Assembly: GCA_902489475.1 (NCBI GenBank)
Contig: CABUAH010000045.1
Coordinates: 1 to 17,208 of the forward strand
Direction of reading: 5' to 3'
DNA length: 17,208 bases
Source of the DNA: an uncultured Oscillospiraceae bacterium
GTDB taxonomy: Bacteria > Bacillota > Clostridia > Oscillospirales > Ruminococcaceae
In this document: positions 7,565 to 15,353 of the stretch, piece after piece
Numbering within the stretch: position 1 is the first letter of the stretch
Layout of the letters: every line of letters starts with the position of its first letter
The notes under the pieces: model-generated
Database searches by the model: none
Told to the model about the DNA's origin: nothing
The model's input: the letters and a program-made list of their open reading frames with translations, nothing else
Translations under genes and position numbers: made by a program

Positions 7565-8953
7565 TTATTTTTTATATATCTTTGTTCCCTGACGGGTTTC
7601 TTCAACAACATAACCGAGAGCAGATATTTCATCTCTAAGCTTATCGGCAAGAGCAAAATCCTTTGCTTTTCTAGCTTCCTTACGCTCGTTAACAAGTCTA
7701 ACTACCTCAGTTGGTATTTCCTCGCTTTTTTCATTATAAAGAAGTCCCAAAACACCGGTAAGCTCTTCAAACACTTTTAAAGCCCCCGTTGCCTCCTGCT
7801 TTGTACATCCGTCCTTTAAATAGATGTTAATTTCTCTGGTAAGCTCAAAAATTACAGAAAGAGCATCCGCCGTATTGAGGTCATCCGAAAGAGCGTCAAC
7901 AAACTTTTGCTTTTTATCCTTCAAAATACCCAAAAGCTCTTCTCTTACAGTCCCGTCCTTTGAATTTTGAACAGCCATTTTAAGAGCAGACTTTAAGTTG
8001 TAAAGTCTTTCAAGCGAAGCCTTGCAGGATTCCAAAAGCTCAGGGGTATAATTCATAGGCATTCTGTAATGCGCCTGAATCATAAGATACCTTATCGTTT
8101 CATATCCGTATTTTTCGGCAGCATCTCTGGTTAAGAAAAAGTTTCCTTTCGACTTTGACATTTTCTTATTATCAATGTTTATATGTCCGTTGTGCATCCA
8201 GTAGTTCGCAAATTGAACACCCGTTGCAGCCTCAGACTGTGCGATTTCATTTTCATGATGCGGAAAAATAAGATCAAATCCTCCGCAGTGAACATCTATT
8301 GTGTCGCCGAGCGTATCCCTTGCCATTGCCGAACATTCTATATGCCATCCGGGACGTCCTTTTCCCCACGGCGAATCCCAGTGCTGTTCATCATCGCCCG
8401 CTCCCTTCCAGAGTGCAAAGTCAAGCGGATCTTCCTTCAGATCATTTATCTCAACTCTTGCGCCTGCTACAAGCTCGTCCAAAGGCTGTCTTGAAAGCTT
8501 TCCGTAGTCCTTAAACTTTCTTGTACGGTAGTACACATCTGAGCCTGCTTGATAAGCGTATCCCTTGTCAACAAGAGTTTTTATAAGAGCTATTATCTTG
8601 CCCATATACTTTGAAACCTTTGGTCTAACATCCGGATCTAAAACATTTAATCCATGTGCATCGTATTCAAACTCTGCAATATATTTTTCGGCAATCTTTT
8701 CAGGCGTTGAATCTTCAACTTCTGCCTGTTTTATTATTTTGTCGTTAACATCAGTATAGTTCTGGACATATTTTACATCATATCCCTCATACTTTAAGAA
8801 TCTTCTGAATACATCAAACACACAGATAGGTCTTGCATTTCCGATATGTATATAATTATATACCGTCGGTCCGCATACATAAATCCCTATTTTTTTGCCG
8901 TTAATCGGCTTAAGCTCTTCTTTTTGCCTTGTGAGCGTATTATATATCTTCAT
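7565..8953 (-). CDS. cysS: Cysteinyl-tRNA synthetase
   Basis: Charges tRNA-Cys with cysteine using ATP, in the cytoplasm. The 462 residues match the class I monomeric enzyme. It has the HIGH-type motif HIGN at 36-39, KMSKS at 264-268, and the zinc site expected from the E. coli enzyme (Cys27, Cys207, His232, Glu236), the last two in PHHENEIAQS. An alpha-helical anticodon-binding region and a basic, lysine-rich C-terminus follow. The start ATG overlaps the cysE stop by one base (TAATG), with GAGGATG just upstream, indicating translational coupling. It lies under the same T-box leader as cysE, so synthesis of cysteine and its use on tRNA respond together to uncharged tRNA-Cys. Assignment is secure. 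Confidence 0.97.
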   Translation of the reverse strand: MKIYNTLTRQKEELKPINGKKIGIYVCGPTVYNYIHIGNARPICVFDVFRRFLKYEGYDVKYVQNYTDVNDKIIKQAEVEDSTPEKIAEKYIAEFEYDAHGLNVLDPDVRPKVSKYMGKIIALIKTLVDKGYAYQAGSDVYYRTRKFKDYGKLSRQPLDELVAGARVEINDLKEDPLDFALWKGAGDDEQHWDSPWGKGRPGWHIECSAMARDTLGDTIDVHCGGFDLIFPHHENEIAQSEAATGVQFANYWMHNGHINIDNKKMSKSKGNFFLTRDAAEKYGYETIRYLMIQAHYRMPMNYTPELLESCKASLERLYNLKSALKMAVQNSKDGTVREELLGILKDKKQKFVDALSDDLNTADALSVIFELTREINIYLKDGCTKQEATGALKVFEELTGVLGLLYNEKSEEIPTEVVRLVNERKEARKAKDFALADKLRDEISALGYVVEETRQGTKIYKK

Positions 8954-9630
8954 TATTTATCATCCTCATTTGCTTTTTTCAGTCTTTCAAGCTCAGCTTC
9001 CAATTTCTCAATTATAATGCGCTGTCTGCACATCTCCTGTGAAATCGGATCGGGGATATGAACCTGATCCAAATCCTGTACTCTTTTACCCTTTACTCTT
9101 ACTATTCTTGCAGGAACTCCTACCGCCGTTGCATTTGCAGGTACCTCCTCCAAAACAACTGCGTTAGAAGCTATTTTTGCGTTATCTCCAACCTTAAACG
9201 GTCCTAAAATCCTTGCACCCGCTCCAACCATTACGTTGTTTCCCAGCGTCGGGTGTCTTTTTCCGCATTCCTTACCCGTTCCTCCAAGCGTAACTCCCTG
9301 ATAAATAAGACAGTTATCTCCTATCTCAGCGGTTTCTCCGATAACAACTCCGCTTCCATGGTCTATAAGAAGTCCTTTTCCGATTTTTGCTCCGGGGTGA
9401 ATTTCAATCCCAGTAATAAACCTAGAGATCTGAGAAATAATTCTTGCCACAAAGAAAAACTTCTTTTTATAAAACCAATGGGCTACTCTGTGAAAAAGCA
9501 CCGCATGAAGTCCCGAATAGTTCACCAAAATTTCAAGGCTGGACCTTGCGGCAGGATCTTTTTCCTTCACCGATTGAATCTCGTCTTTAACAGTTTTTAT
9601 TATTTTTTCTATAAAATCAAAAAGCTTCAT
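8953..9630 (-). CDS. cysE: Serine O-acetyltransferase
   Basis: Transfers acetyl from acetyl-CoA to L-serine to give O-acetylserine, the committed step of cysteine synthesis. The 225 residues fit the short bacterial type. Helical residues 1-70 precede left-handed beta-helix hexapeptide repeats from about 76 to 178: EIHPGA, DHGSGVVIGETA (90-101), IYQGVTLGG, RHPTLG with the probable catalytic His126, then VGAGARILG and GVPARIV. A charged amphipathic helix, possibly coiled coil, closes the chain at 200-222. I chose ATG 9630 because GGAGGA lies ten bases upstream. An in-frame TTG at 9663 would start inside the T-box terminator and is rejected. It is first in the operon with cysS. No cysK is visible here. 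Confidence 0.94.
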   Translation of the reverse strand: MKLFDFIEKIIKTVKDEIQSVKEKDPAARSSLEILVNYSGLHAVLFHRVAHWFYKKKFFFVARIISQISRFITGIEIHPGAKIGKGLLIDHGSGVVIGETAEIGDNCLIYQGVTLGGTGKECGKRHPTLGNNVMVGAGARILGPFKVGDNAKIASNAVVLEEVPANATAVGVPARIVRVKGKRVQDLDQVHIPDPISQEMCRQRIIIEKLEAELERLKKANEDDK

Positions 9631-9646
9631 AACACTATGTCCTCCA

Positions 9647-9687
9647 AAACAAAAAAGCCCCAAAAGCGCAATTACTCACGCTTTTGG
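9647..9687 (-). terminator. Intrinsic terminator of the T-box leader
   Basis: Stem CCAAAAGCG/CGCUUUUGG (9660-9668 with 9679-9687), then GGCUUUUUUGUUUU on the minus strand. It ends just before the cysE ribosome binding site at 9641-9646. Confidence 0.85.
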
Positions 9688-9930
9688 AGGCAGTTAATTT
9701 TCAACTACGGTTCCACTCCGAAATCACTCAAAAATCGCCTTTATCTATCTTTTTCAGGCAATAGTTTAACCCTTAACGCGGAATTACGGAAACGGATACT
9801 CGGCGATTGTTAAACCGCTGTTCACCGCTTCGGCTGGCAGCCGCACTTCATTAAAATCATTTTACGCAGTCGCACCTTCCCTGCGCTCTCTGAAAAAATG
9901 TATTAAAACTACTCTTGCTGTTAAGCCAAT
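9647..9930 (-). promoter_or_regulatory. T-box leader specific for tRNA-Cys, upstream of cysE-cysS
   Basis: The RNA reads the charging state of tRNA-Cys and chooses between terminator and antiterminator. Seen on the minus strand in order: the Stem I base GGCU/AGCC and CAGC/GCUG pairs, the loop E element AGAGUAG, the Stem I apical motif GGAAGGUGCGAC between GCGCAG and CUGCGU, and the specifier context GAAG-UGC-G with UGC (Cys) at 9843-9845. The T-box proper, GGAGUGGAACCGUAG, is at 9705-9719. Its UGGA bulge would pair with an acceptor end UCCA, agreeing with the U discriminator base of tRNA-Cys. A terminator stem (9660-9668 with 9679-9687) and U-run follow. The family is established knowledge; cysteine specificity rests on two independent signals in the sequence. 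Confidence 0.92.
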
Positions 9931-9936
9931 AAATTT

Positions 9937-9965
9937 ATTATAGTTTATTTCACAAAAAATGTCAA
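9937..9965 (-). promoter_or_regulatory. Promoter of cysE-cysS, perfect sigma-A consensus
   Basis: TTGACA (9960-9965) and TATAAT (9937-9942) on the minus strand with a 17-base spacer, placed right after the mazF stop. The predicted start near 9930 matches the 5' end of T-box Stem I. Confidence 0.87.
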
Positions 9966-9993
9966 CAACAACTTTTAAGTACGCCGCATCTCT

Positions 9994-10338
9994 CTATCCC
10001 AACCCAAAGCTTATTGACAGCGCACTGTCCACCTTGTTCATTGAGGTTTGGTCAAGTTCTCCCATTCTTTCCCGAAGACGTTTCTTATCAAGCGTTCGTA
10101 TCTGTTCCAGAAGCACGACCGAATCCTTTTGAAGTCCGCAGGTTTTTCCTCCTACTGCGATATGAGTTGGAAGCCTTGCTTTTGAATTTTGACTTGTTAT
10201 TGCAGCAGCGATAACCGTAGGGCTATGCTTATTTCCAACATCATTTTGAACAATAAGTACCGGTCTTACTCCGCCCTGTTCTGAGCCTACCACCGGGCTT
10301 AAATCCGCATAATAAATTTCTCCCCTGTGAATGGACAT
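9994..10338 (-). CDS. mazF: MazF/PemK-family endoribonuclease toxin (EndoA-like), no adjacent antitoxin
   Basis: A sequence-specific mRNA interferase that cleaves single-stranded RNA and slows translation. At 114 residues it aligns end to end, without gaps over the core, with Bacillus EndoA/NdoA: RGEIYYADLSPVVGSEQGG, RPVLIVQND with catalytic Arg25, SPTVIAAAITSQ with catalytic Thr48, LPTHI, and DSVVLLEQIRTLDKKRL. Both catalytic residues are intact. The start has GGAGTG ten bases upstream. Known systems place the antitoxin gene directly upstream. Here the 105 bases upstream have no ORF, and the next gene is an unrelated cysteine-rich protein. The toxin may be controlled by a distant or non-MazE antitoxin, or act as a housekeeping RNase. 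I see no clear promoter of its own; read-through from upstream is likely. Confidence 0.93.
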   Translation of the reverse strand: MSIHRGEIYYADLSPVVGSEQGGVRPVLIVQNDVGNKHSPTVIAAAITSQNSKARLPTHIAVGGKTCGLQKDSVVLLEQIRTLDKKRLRERMGELDQTSMNKVDSALSISFGLG

Positions 10339-10409
10339 TTTAACACACTCCTGTTTTTAGCTTTTGATAAAACTATTCTTGACAAAGCTGCGTATCTTTA
10401 GTCAGCAGC

Positions 10410-10438
10410 ACTTGAAAATCAGGGGATAATTTTCAAGT
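10410..10438 (-). repeat. 10-bp inverted repeat between the Cys-rich gene and mazF
   Basis: ACTTGAAAAT (10410-10419) and ATTTTCAAGT (10429-10438) form a perfect stem with a 9-base loop, six bases after the Cys-rich stop. No U-run follows on the minus strand, so it may be a partial terminator, an RNA-processing or stability element that sets mazF level, or an operator. Confidence 0.45.
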
Positions 10439-10443
10439 TAATT

Positions 10444-11313
10444 TTACTGTTCGCCCGAAACCTGCTGAGTTGTCTCATTTACGACAGAATTTGCATTCGC
10501 CGCACTTGCCTCGGCTCTTTTCACACAATCTGAATCAAGCTCCGACTCTTCAAGCGATCTCGGAAAGAATTCGTTTGTCGGGAATTTTATTTTCTCAAAC
10601 AGCTCGCATGGAGAATCCGTGTTTGTTGAACACTCCTTACTCGGTACGCAGTAATCTGCCGCAGGTACCATAAGCGTTACATATCTTGAAAGCTCAACGA
10701 TTGAAAAGAGTCCGATTGTAACATACACTGCCTTTGAACAGCCCTTTGACGAAGGAATTATGCTTTCCTGAGATGCGTTGCAGCAAGAGCTGTCACAGCT
10801 GTCACAGCAGCCCGGATTTTTAAATCTTGTCACAAGCCTACAGTCCAAAAGGATCGGATCTACAACAGTTACCGATGCCTTTGGCAAGGACGAATAACAG
10901 CAGCCTGACGAAGCTGTGCCGTTTTGAGCGTCATCAGATGAAAATCTTCTTGTATTTCCGTCGCTTCCGAACAATATTACCTTTTTAGAGAACGAAGTCT
11001 TTCCGGTTACTGTTTTAGAAGCGCACGCTGTTCCCTCAAACACTTCTATATCAACAGAAAACGTATAGGTAATATCCACCGAATAGAAACCTCTGTTAAA
11101 CGGAACAGGCTCAATTCCGAAAACAGTATTTACCACCTGAACGCCTTTACATTTAATAAAGCTTGCCGATTCAACCGCTTCTATGTCACACGGTGAGGTG
11201 AAAACAACCTCTAAATCCTCAAGACAATCTTTATCGCTGCAGGAATCGAAAACTCTCATAACTTCAATGCAGACGCTGCTTTTGAATCCGTCGCATGAAT
11301 TTGTTTCACTCAT
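10444..11313 (-). CDS. Cysteine-rich protein of unknown function
   Basis: I do not recognise a named family. The product has 289 residues and 20 cysteines (about 7%), including pairs at 138-139 and 169-170 and the cluster CCDSCDSSCC at 169-178. The N-terminal part contains VFDSCSDKDCLEDLEV (21-36). The middle, about 45-115, looks beta-rich (VDITYTFSVDIEVFEG). There is no signal peptide or membrane span, and the C-terminal 25 residues are low-complexity (EASAANANSVVNE). The start at 11313 is set by AGGAGG eight bases upstream; an in-frame TTG at 11346 lies upstream of that site and is rejected. High cysteine without transport signals would fit a structural protein cross-linked by disulfides, such as a spore-coat component, or metal binding; both are inference. 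mazF follows 105 bases downstream. Confidence 0.75.
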   Translation of the reverse strand: MSETNSCDGFKSSVCIEVMRVFDSCSDKDCLEDLEVVFTSPCDIEAVESASFIKCKGVQVVNTVFGIEPVPFNRGFYSVDITYTFSVDIEVFEGTACASKTVTGKTSFSKKVILFGSDGNTRRFSSDDAQNGTASSGCCYSSLPKASVTVVDPILLDCRLVTRFKNPGCCDSCDSSCCNASQESIIPSSKGCSKAVYVTIGLFSIVELSRYVTLMVPAADYCVPSKECSTNTDSPCELFEKIKFPTNEFFPRSLEESELDSDCVKRAEASAANANSVVNETTQQVSGEQ

Positions 11314-11368
11314 ATATGTATCCTCCTGTAAAAGTATTTCGGACAACGGTTTTCGCCGTCCTTGATAT

Positions 11369-11397
11369 ATAATATGAGAGCTTTCTATTTTTGTGAA
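11369..11397 (-). promoter_or_regulatory. Promoter of the Cys-rich gene (sigma-A type; overlapping sigma-K-like match)
   Basis: TTCACA (11392-11397) and TATTAT (11369-11374) with a 17-base spacer, one mismatch from consensus in each box. The same stretch also reads AC, then 16 bases, then CATATTATA, which fits the sporulation sigma-K pattern CATAnnnTA. The sequence cannot say which is used. Confidence 0.6.
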
Positions 11398-11406
11398 TAA
11401 ATAACC

Positions 11407-11513
11407 GCGAACGAATGAGCCCCGCCTAAAAGGCGGGGCTCATTTACGTCTTTCATAAAGGGATTTTGACCCCTTTATGAAACCCTAAGCGGCTTTGCCA
11501 CTCGTTCACTTGT
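11407..11513. repeat. Compound inverted-repeat element
   Basis: Two perfect palindromes lie in tandem: a 14-bp stem (11414-11427 with 11431-11444) and a 12-bp stem (11451-11462 with 11471-11482). They are enclosed by imperfect inverted ends GCGAACGAATG and CACTCGTTCAC. The layout suggests a small palindromic repeat unit rather than only a terminator. No ORF or transposase is present. Confidence 0.45.
11414..11444. terminator. GC-rich hairpin, probable terminator
   Basis: Perfect 14-bp stem AATGAGCCCCGCCT/AGGCGGGGCTCATT with a 3-base loop, lying between the ABC operon and the Cys-rich gene promoter. It has no strong U-run on either side, so strand and efficiency are uncertain. Confidence 0.5.
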
Positions 11514-11539
11514 TAAATGACGGGGTGCTGCCCCTTATT

Positions 11540-11576
11540 GAAAAATGCAGATGAACCTGGATTTCATTCATCTGCA
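11540..11576 (-). terminator. Intrinsic terminator of the ABC exporter operon
   Basis: Arms TGCAGATGAA (11546-11555) and TTCATCTGCA (11567-11576) form a 10-bp stem with an 11-base loop, followed on the minus strand by UUUUUC. It starts 20 bases after the ABC stop codon. Confidence 0.8.
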
Positions 11577-11596
11577 CTAATTAAATTATTATTTCT

Positions 11597-13408
11597 TTAA
11601 ACTGCGTCTGTGTTTATATAATACTTTGCCTGTGCGTCAAACATTCTTTTATACTCGCCGTTAGGAATTTCAAGCAGCTCGCTGTGATGTCCGTATTCTT
11701 TAATCACTCCGTCTTTAAATACAGCAATTTTGTCACAGAACTTGCAGGAGGATAAGCGGTGTGAAATATAAATGGCAGTTTTTCCGTTAACTATTTCATT
11801 AAACTGTCTGTAGATTTCATATTCTGCAATCGGATCAAGCGCTGCCGTCGGCTCGTCTAAAATAACGATAGGTGCGTCCTTATAAAGCGCACGGGCAATA
11901 CTCATCTTTTGCTGTTCTCCGCCAGACGGTTCAACTCCCGATTCGTCAAACTGTTTAAACATTATTGTATCCATGCCGTTTGGCATATCGTTTATCTTCT
12001 CTGAAAGTCCCACCTTTCGGCAAAGCTCTAAAACTCTCTCTTCGTCAGACTCTTCGCTTACAGCTATATTTTCTTTAAACGAAAACGCAAACAGCTTATA
12101 ATCCTGAAAAACTACTGAAAACAGCCTTGAATATTCGTCGAAATCATACTCATTTATATTTTTACCGTCAATTAGAATTTCGCCCTTATCCACCTTGTAA
12201 AGCCGGCATAAAAGCTTTATAAATGTTGTTTTTCCGGCTCCGTTAAGTCCGACAATCGAAAGCTTTTCGCCTTTTTTTAGCTTAATATTAACGCCCTTTA
12301 AAATATACTTCTCAGACCTCGGATATTTAAACCAAACATCCTTAAACTCAATCTCATGGTCGCTGTTCATATTTACCTTTTCATTTCCAAAAGCAGTGTC
12401 AGTGTTTATTCCCATAAACCTAACATAGTTATAAAGGTAATTTGATGTAACAGTAAGCCATCCGAATTCCGAAACTATGGTATTCAGCGAATCTGAAGCC
12501 GTTAGAGCTGAGGAAGAATAAAGTGAAAAGTTTCCGAGCGTAATAAGCTTTTTAATTGCCATGATACCTAAGATCAAATACATTCCGACATTTTTTAAAG
12601 CTCCCGCAACCGACATGACCGATAAAACTCCCATGATTTTTTTGCGGTATTTAAGCTCAAGCTTATAACAATCATTATTTATTTGACGGCAGTTTTCGTC
12701 AAGCATTTTTGAAGCATCGTATAGGCGTATGTCTTTACCGTACTTAAAGTCGTACGTCTGCCAGAAATTATAGCTTGACTTTCTGTCTAAAACATCAAAA
12801 GCTCCGTTTAAATCAAACTCCAGCTTCGAGCGTTTTTTAGTTAAGAAAAAGCTTATTGCAATGTACGTTACAACGATAAGCAGTACCCAAACAGAACCGG
12901 TAAGGAGTATTGCCGCCGTTGTTACGACCTGAATCATACCTGAAATTATGTTGGAAATTCGGCGCATAAATCCATCGACCCCGCCGTACCAGTTAAGTCC
13001 GTTCTGAGCCTTTTGTGAAAGGTCCAAAATCTCTGGGTCCTCAGTCTTTTCAAAATCCATGCTTGCACATTTCTGTTTATGCTGCTCTCCAAAGTATCGG
13101 TTAAATTTATCCACTACCTTTTGGTACTGCTGTGTACAAAACGAATTGGCAGCATTTGTCAATATGTACAAAACAACAAAAACCGCCGTTATAACCGCCA
13201 TTTTTGTAAAATTCCTATCTCCCTGAAACTCGTCTATCAAAAGCTTTGGGAGAAAAATCATATAGATAGGCGCTAAAGCAGAAAAAACTGCAGAGAAAGC
13301 ATTGTAAATGATATAGCTCTTAAATTTTTTCCAGATTATTTTATAAAAGTATTTTATTGAGATAAGCATCGTCTTGAAATCAGTTGCGTTTCGGTTTTTA
13401 TCAGCCAT
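11597..13408 (-). CDS. ABC exporter, second half-transporter (membrane domain plus ATPase)
   Basis: One half of a heterodimeric ABC exporter in the cytoplasmic membrane; 603 residues, the usual length of a fused half-transporter. The membrane domain covers about 1-330, with hydrophobic spans near 34-58, 71-88, 152-187 and 265-300. The ATPase domain follows: Walker A GLNGAGKTT at 387-395, signature PSGGEQQ at 494-500, Walker B ILDEP with Asp518 and catalytic Glu519, and switch His550 in ISHRLSS. All consensus residues are present, so this site looks competent. Its ATG overlaps the end of the upstream ABC gene by eight bases and uses the GGAGGAGG in that gene's last codons, so the two are translated together. 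The substrate (drug, peptide or lipid) cannot be read from sequence. The family includes multidrug and peptide exporters such as BmrCD. Confidence 0.93.
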   Translation of the reverse strand: MADKNRNATDFKTMLISIKYFYKIIWKKFKSYIIYNAFSAVFSALAPIYMIFLPKLLIDEFQGDRNFTKMAVITAVFVVLYILTNAANSFCTQQYQKVVDKFNRYFGEQHKQKCASMDFEKTEDPEILDLSQKAQNGLNWYGGVDGFMRRISNIISGMIQVVTTAAILLTGSVWVLLIVVTYIAISFFLTKKRSKLEFDLNGAFDVLDRKSSYNFWQTYDFKYGKDIRLYDASKMLDENCRQINNDCYKLELKYRKKIMGVLSVMSVAGALKNVGMYLILGIMAIKKLITLGNFSLYSSSALTASDSLNTIVSEFGWLTVTSNYLYNYVRFMGINTDTAFGNEKVNMNSDHEIEFKDVWFKYPRSEKYILKGVNIKLKKGEKLSIVGLNGAGKTTFIKLLCRLYKVDKGEILIDGKNINEYDFDEYSRLFSVVFQDYKLFAFSFKENIAVSEESDEERVLELCRKVGLSEKINDMPNGMDTIMFKQFDESGVEPSGGEQQKMSIARALYKDAPIVILDEPTAALDPIAEYEIYRQFNEIVNGKTAIYISHRLSSCKFCDKIAVFKDGVIKEYGHHSELLEIPNGEYKRMFDAQAKYYINTDAV

Positions 13409-15260
13409 TTACAAGCACCTCCTCCATTCCGTCAGCTGCTCTTTGCTCACGTTCTTTATAATACTGTGCCTGAACCTCAAAAAGCGATGAATACTCTCCG
13501 CCCTTTTTCAAAAGCTCCGAATGAGTTCCTCTCTCAACAAGTCTGCCGTCCATAAACATTGCAATTTCATCGCAAAAACGTGTGCTTGAAAGTCTATGTG
13601 AAATATATACTGCCATTTTTCCGCCGACAATCTTGTCAAATGATTTGTAAAGCTTGTATTCTGCAATTGGATCAAGAGCCGCTGTCGGTTCGTCAAGAAG
13701 CATAATCGGTGCATTCTTATACAAAGCTCTTGCAAGAGCGAGCTTTTGCTTTTCTCCTCCTGAAAAGTCAACTCCGTCATCGTATATGTTCTTTAAAACC
13801 TGAGTATCAAGCTTTTTAGGAAGCAAATCGTATTTTTCTTTAAGTCCTGAGCTTATTATAGACTCGGCAGCTTTATTCCTATCCACTCCGGATAAATCGG
13901 TCATTGCCGTATTTTCTCCCAAGCTCAGCGCAAAAAGCTCTACGTTTTGAAAAACAGGTGAGAAAAGCTTAAAGTATTCGTCCCGATCGTAGTTTAAAAC
14001 ATTAACCCCGTTAAGCAATATCTCGCCCTCGCTGACATCATAAAGGCGGCATAAAAGCTTTATAAAAGTTGTTTTTCCCGCTCCGTTAAGTCCTACGATC
14101 GCAAGACTCTTTCCGGTTTCAAGCCGTATATTTATGTCTTTAAGTGCATACACCTTCGCTCCGTTATACTTGAAAGAAACATTCTTAAACTCTATAACAT
14201 AATTGTCTGCTTTCGGTATCGGCAAAAATTCAGTTCTTTGCACGTTTGTCAATTCTTCCTCGTCAACAAAAGCACGATAATCGTCAATTTCCATGGATCG
14301 GTATTTAAGCTCTGCAAAATTGTCAAACATATATCGTATGCTCCTGGAATAGTTACCCATAACGGCAGCATAAAGCACAAAGTTTCCTATCGGCAAGTCA
14401 CCGAAGAAAAGAGAGTAAACCAAGTATCCGTACTGAATCGCCATTTCCGCAAAATCCGCTAAATAGTTTTTCATTTCCCATTTGAGCCAGCGGTTTTTAT
14501 GCCCCAAAAACAGCTTGTGCGCTGCGGCGTTTACACTTTCATGCTTGGACTTCAAGAAACCACGCATATTAAAAAGCCGAATATCCTTAGCATATGAAAA
14601 ATCGCTTTGAACCTGTCCGAGGTATCTTATCTTTCTGTTAAACGGTGCCATCTTATCCCAGCACTCACGCTTATCCTCAACCTTTGTTCTAATCTGCATA
14701 ACAGCTTTTATTACCCCTGTTGCCGAGAATACAAGCAAAAGCCATGGATTGAGCGTTGCAACAACTACTGCTGCTATCACAGCAATAATCAAATTCCTTA
14801 GGAAAAACATTGACATATAAAAGCCCTGTAATATTCCGCCGCCCCAGCTGCAGCCTTTTTCTGCCTTTTCCGCCTTGTCGAGCATAGCAGGATCTTCAAG
14901 CTTCTCGTAGTCCATTCTCATGAATTTACGGTTGTATTTTCTTCGGTAATGAAACATTACATACTGTCCGACAGTTTGAAAATACTGCTCCGAACAATCA
15001 ATTATAACAGACAAAACAGCCATTATTATTCCTGCCGTTAAAACTGTTAAAATAACGCTTTGAACATCCCTTCCGCTCTCAATATCGTCAATTATAAACT
15101 TTACCGCAAATTCCCATACATATCCGACTACCGCTCCTGCCGCCGCAAACGTAAGGCAGGCAAATGCAAGCGATTTTCTGCATTTTAAAACAAGCTTATA
15201 TGCATATATAACATTTGCGATGACCGATCGATTTTTATTTTCTTTTTTTGTCTTTTGCAT
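13401..15260 (-). CDS. ABC exporter, first half-transporter (membrane domain plus ATPase)
   Basis: The partner half of the exporter, 619 residues. A basic N-terminal tail (MQKTKKENKNRS) precedes a membrane domain over about 30-340, with spans near 31-52, 68-86, 153-185 and 275-300. The ATPase domain has Walker A GLNGAGKTT at 390-398, signature FSGGEKQ at 499-505, Walker B LLDEP with Asp523 and Glu524, and His555. Many heterodimeric exporters have one degenerate site; by these motifs neither subunit is degenerate here. The two NBDs are very alike (identical Walker A, DEPTAALDPIAEY and ISHRLSS), consistent with gene duplication. The start is preceded by AAGGGAGCAGT. The leader upstream carries an 8-codon ORF and a terminator, so expression is probably attenuated. 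Confidence 0.93.
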   Translation of the reverse strand: MQKTKKENKNRSVIANVIYAYKLVLKCRKSLAFACLTFAAAGAVVGYVWEFAVKFIIDDIESGRDVQSVILTVLTAGIIMAVLSVIIDCSEQYFQTVGQYVMFHYRRKYNRKFMRMDYEKLEDPAMLDKAEKAEKGCSWGGGILQGFYMSMFFLRNLIIAVIAAVVVATLNPWLLLVFSATGVIKAVMQIRTKVEDKRECWDKMAPFNRKIRYLGQVQSDFSYAKDIRLFNMRGFLKSKHESVNAAAHKLFLGHKNRWLKWEMKNYLADFAEMAIQYGYLVYSLFFGDLPIGNFVLYAAVMGNYSRSIRYMFDNFAELKYRSMEIDDYRAFVDEEELTNVQRTEFLPIPKADNYVIEFKNVSFKYNGAKVYALKDINIRLETGKSLAIVGLNGAGKTTFIKLLCRLYDVSEGEILLNGVNVLNYDRDEYFKLFSPVFQNVELFALSLGENTAMTDLSGVDRNKAAESIISSGLKEKYDLLPKKLDTQVLKNIYDDGVDFSGGEKQKLALARALYKNAPIMLLDEPTAALDPIAEYKLYKSFDKIVGGKMAVYISHRLSSTRFCDEIAMFMDGRLVERGTHSELLKKGGEYSSLFEVQAQYYKEREQRAADGMEEVLVNG

Positions 15261-15353
15261 ACTGCTCCCTTTCTCCCCTTAATAATATGACATTAATTTT
15301 TTCTATTTAATACAATTAAACCACATAGAAAAAAATATGTAAATAACTTATTT

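Noticed and set aside
9631..9663. TTG start that would extend cysE
   Set aside because: It would begin within the T-box terminator, and the extension contains the GGAGGA ribosome site for ATG 9630.
9253..9813. 186-codon plus-strand ORF
   Set aside because: It is antisense to cysE and the T-box leader, has no ribosome site, and its product is low-complexity. The opposite strand is clearly coding or structured.
10339..10443. MazE-type antitoxin upstream of mazF
   Set aside because: No start codon with a usable reading frame of antitoxin size exists in this 105-base gap.
11314..11346. TTG start that would extend the Cys-rich gene
   Set aside because: The AGGAGG ribosome site lies inside the extension; ATG 11313 is the natural start.
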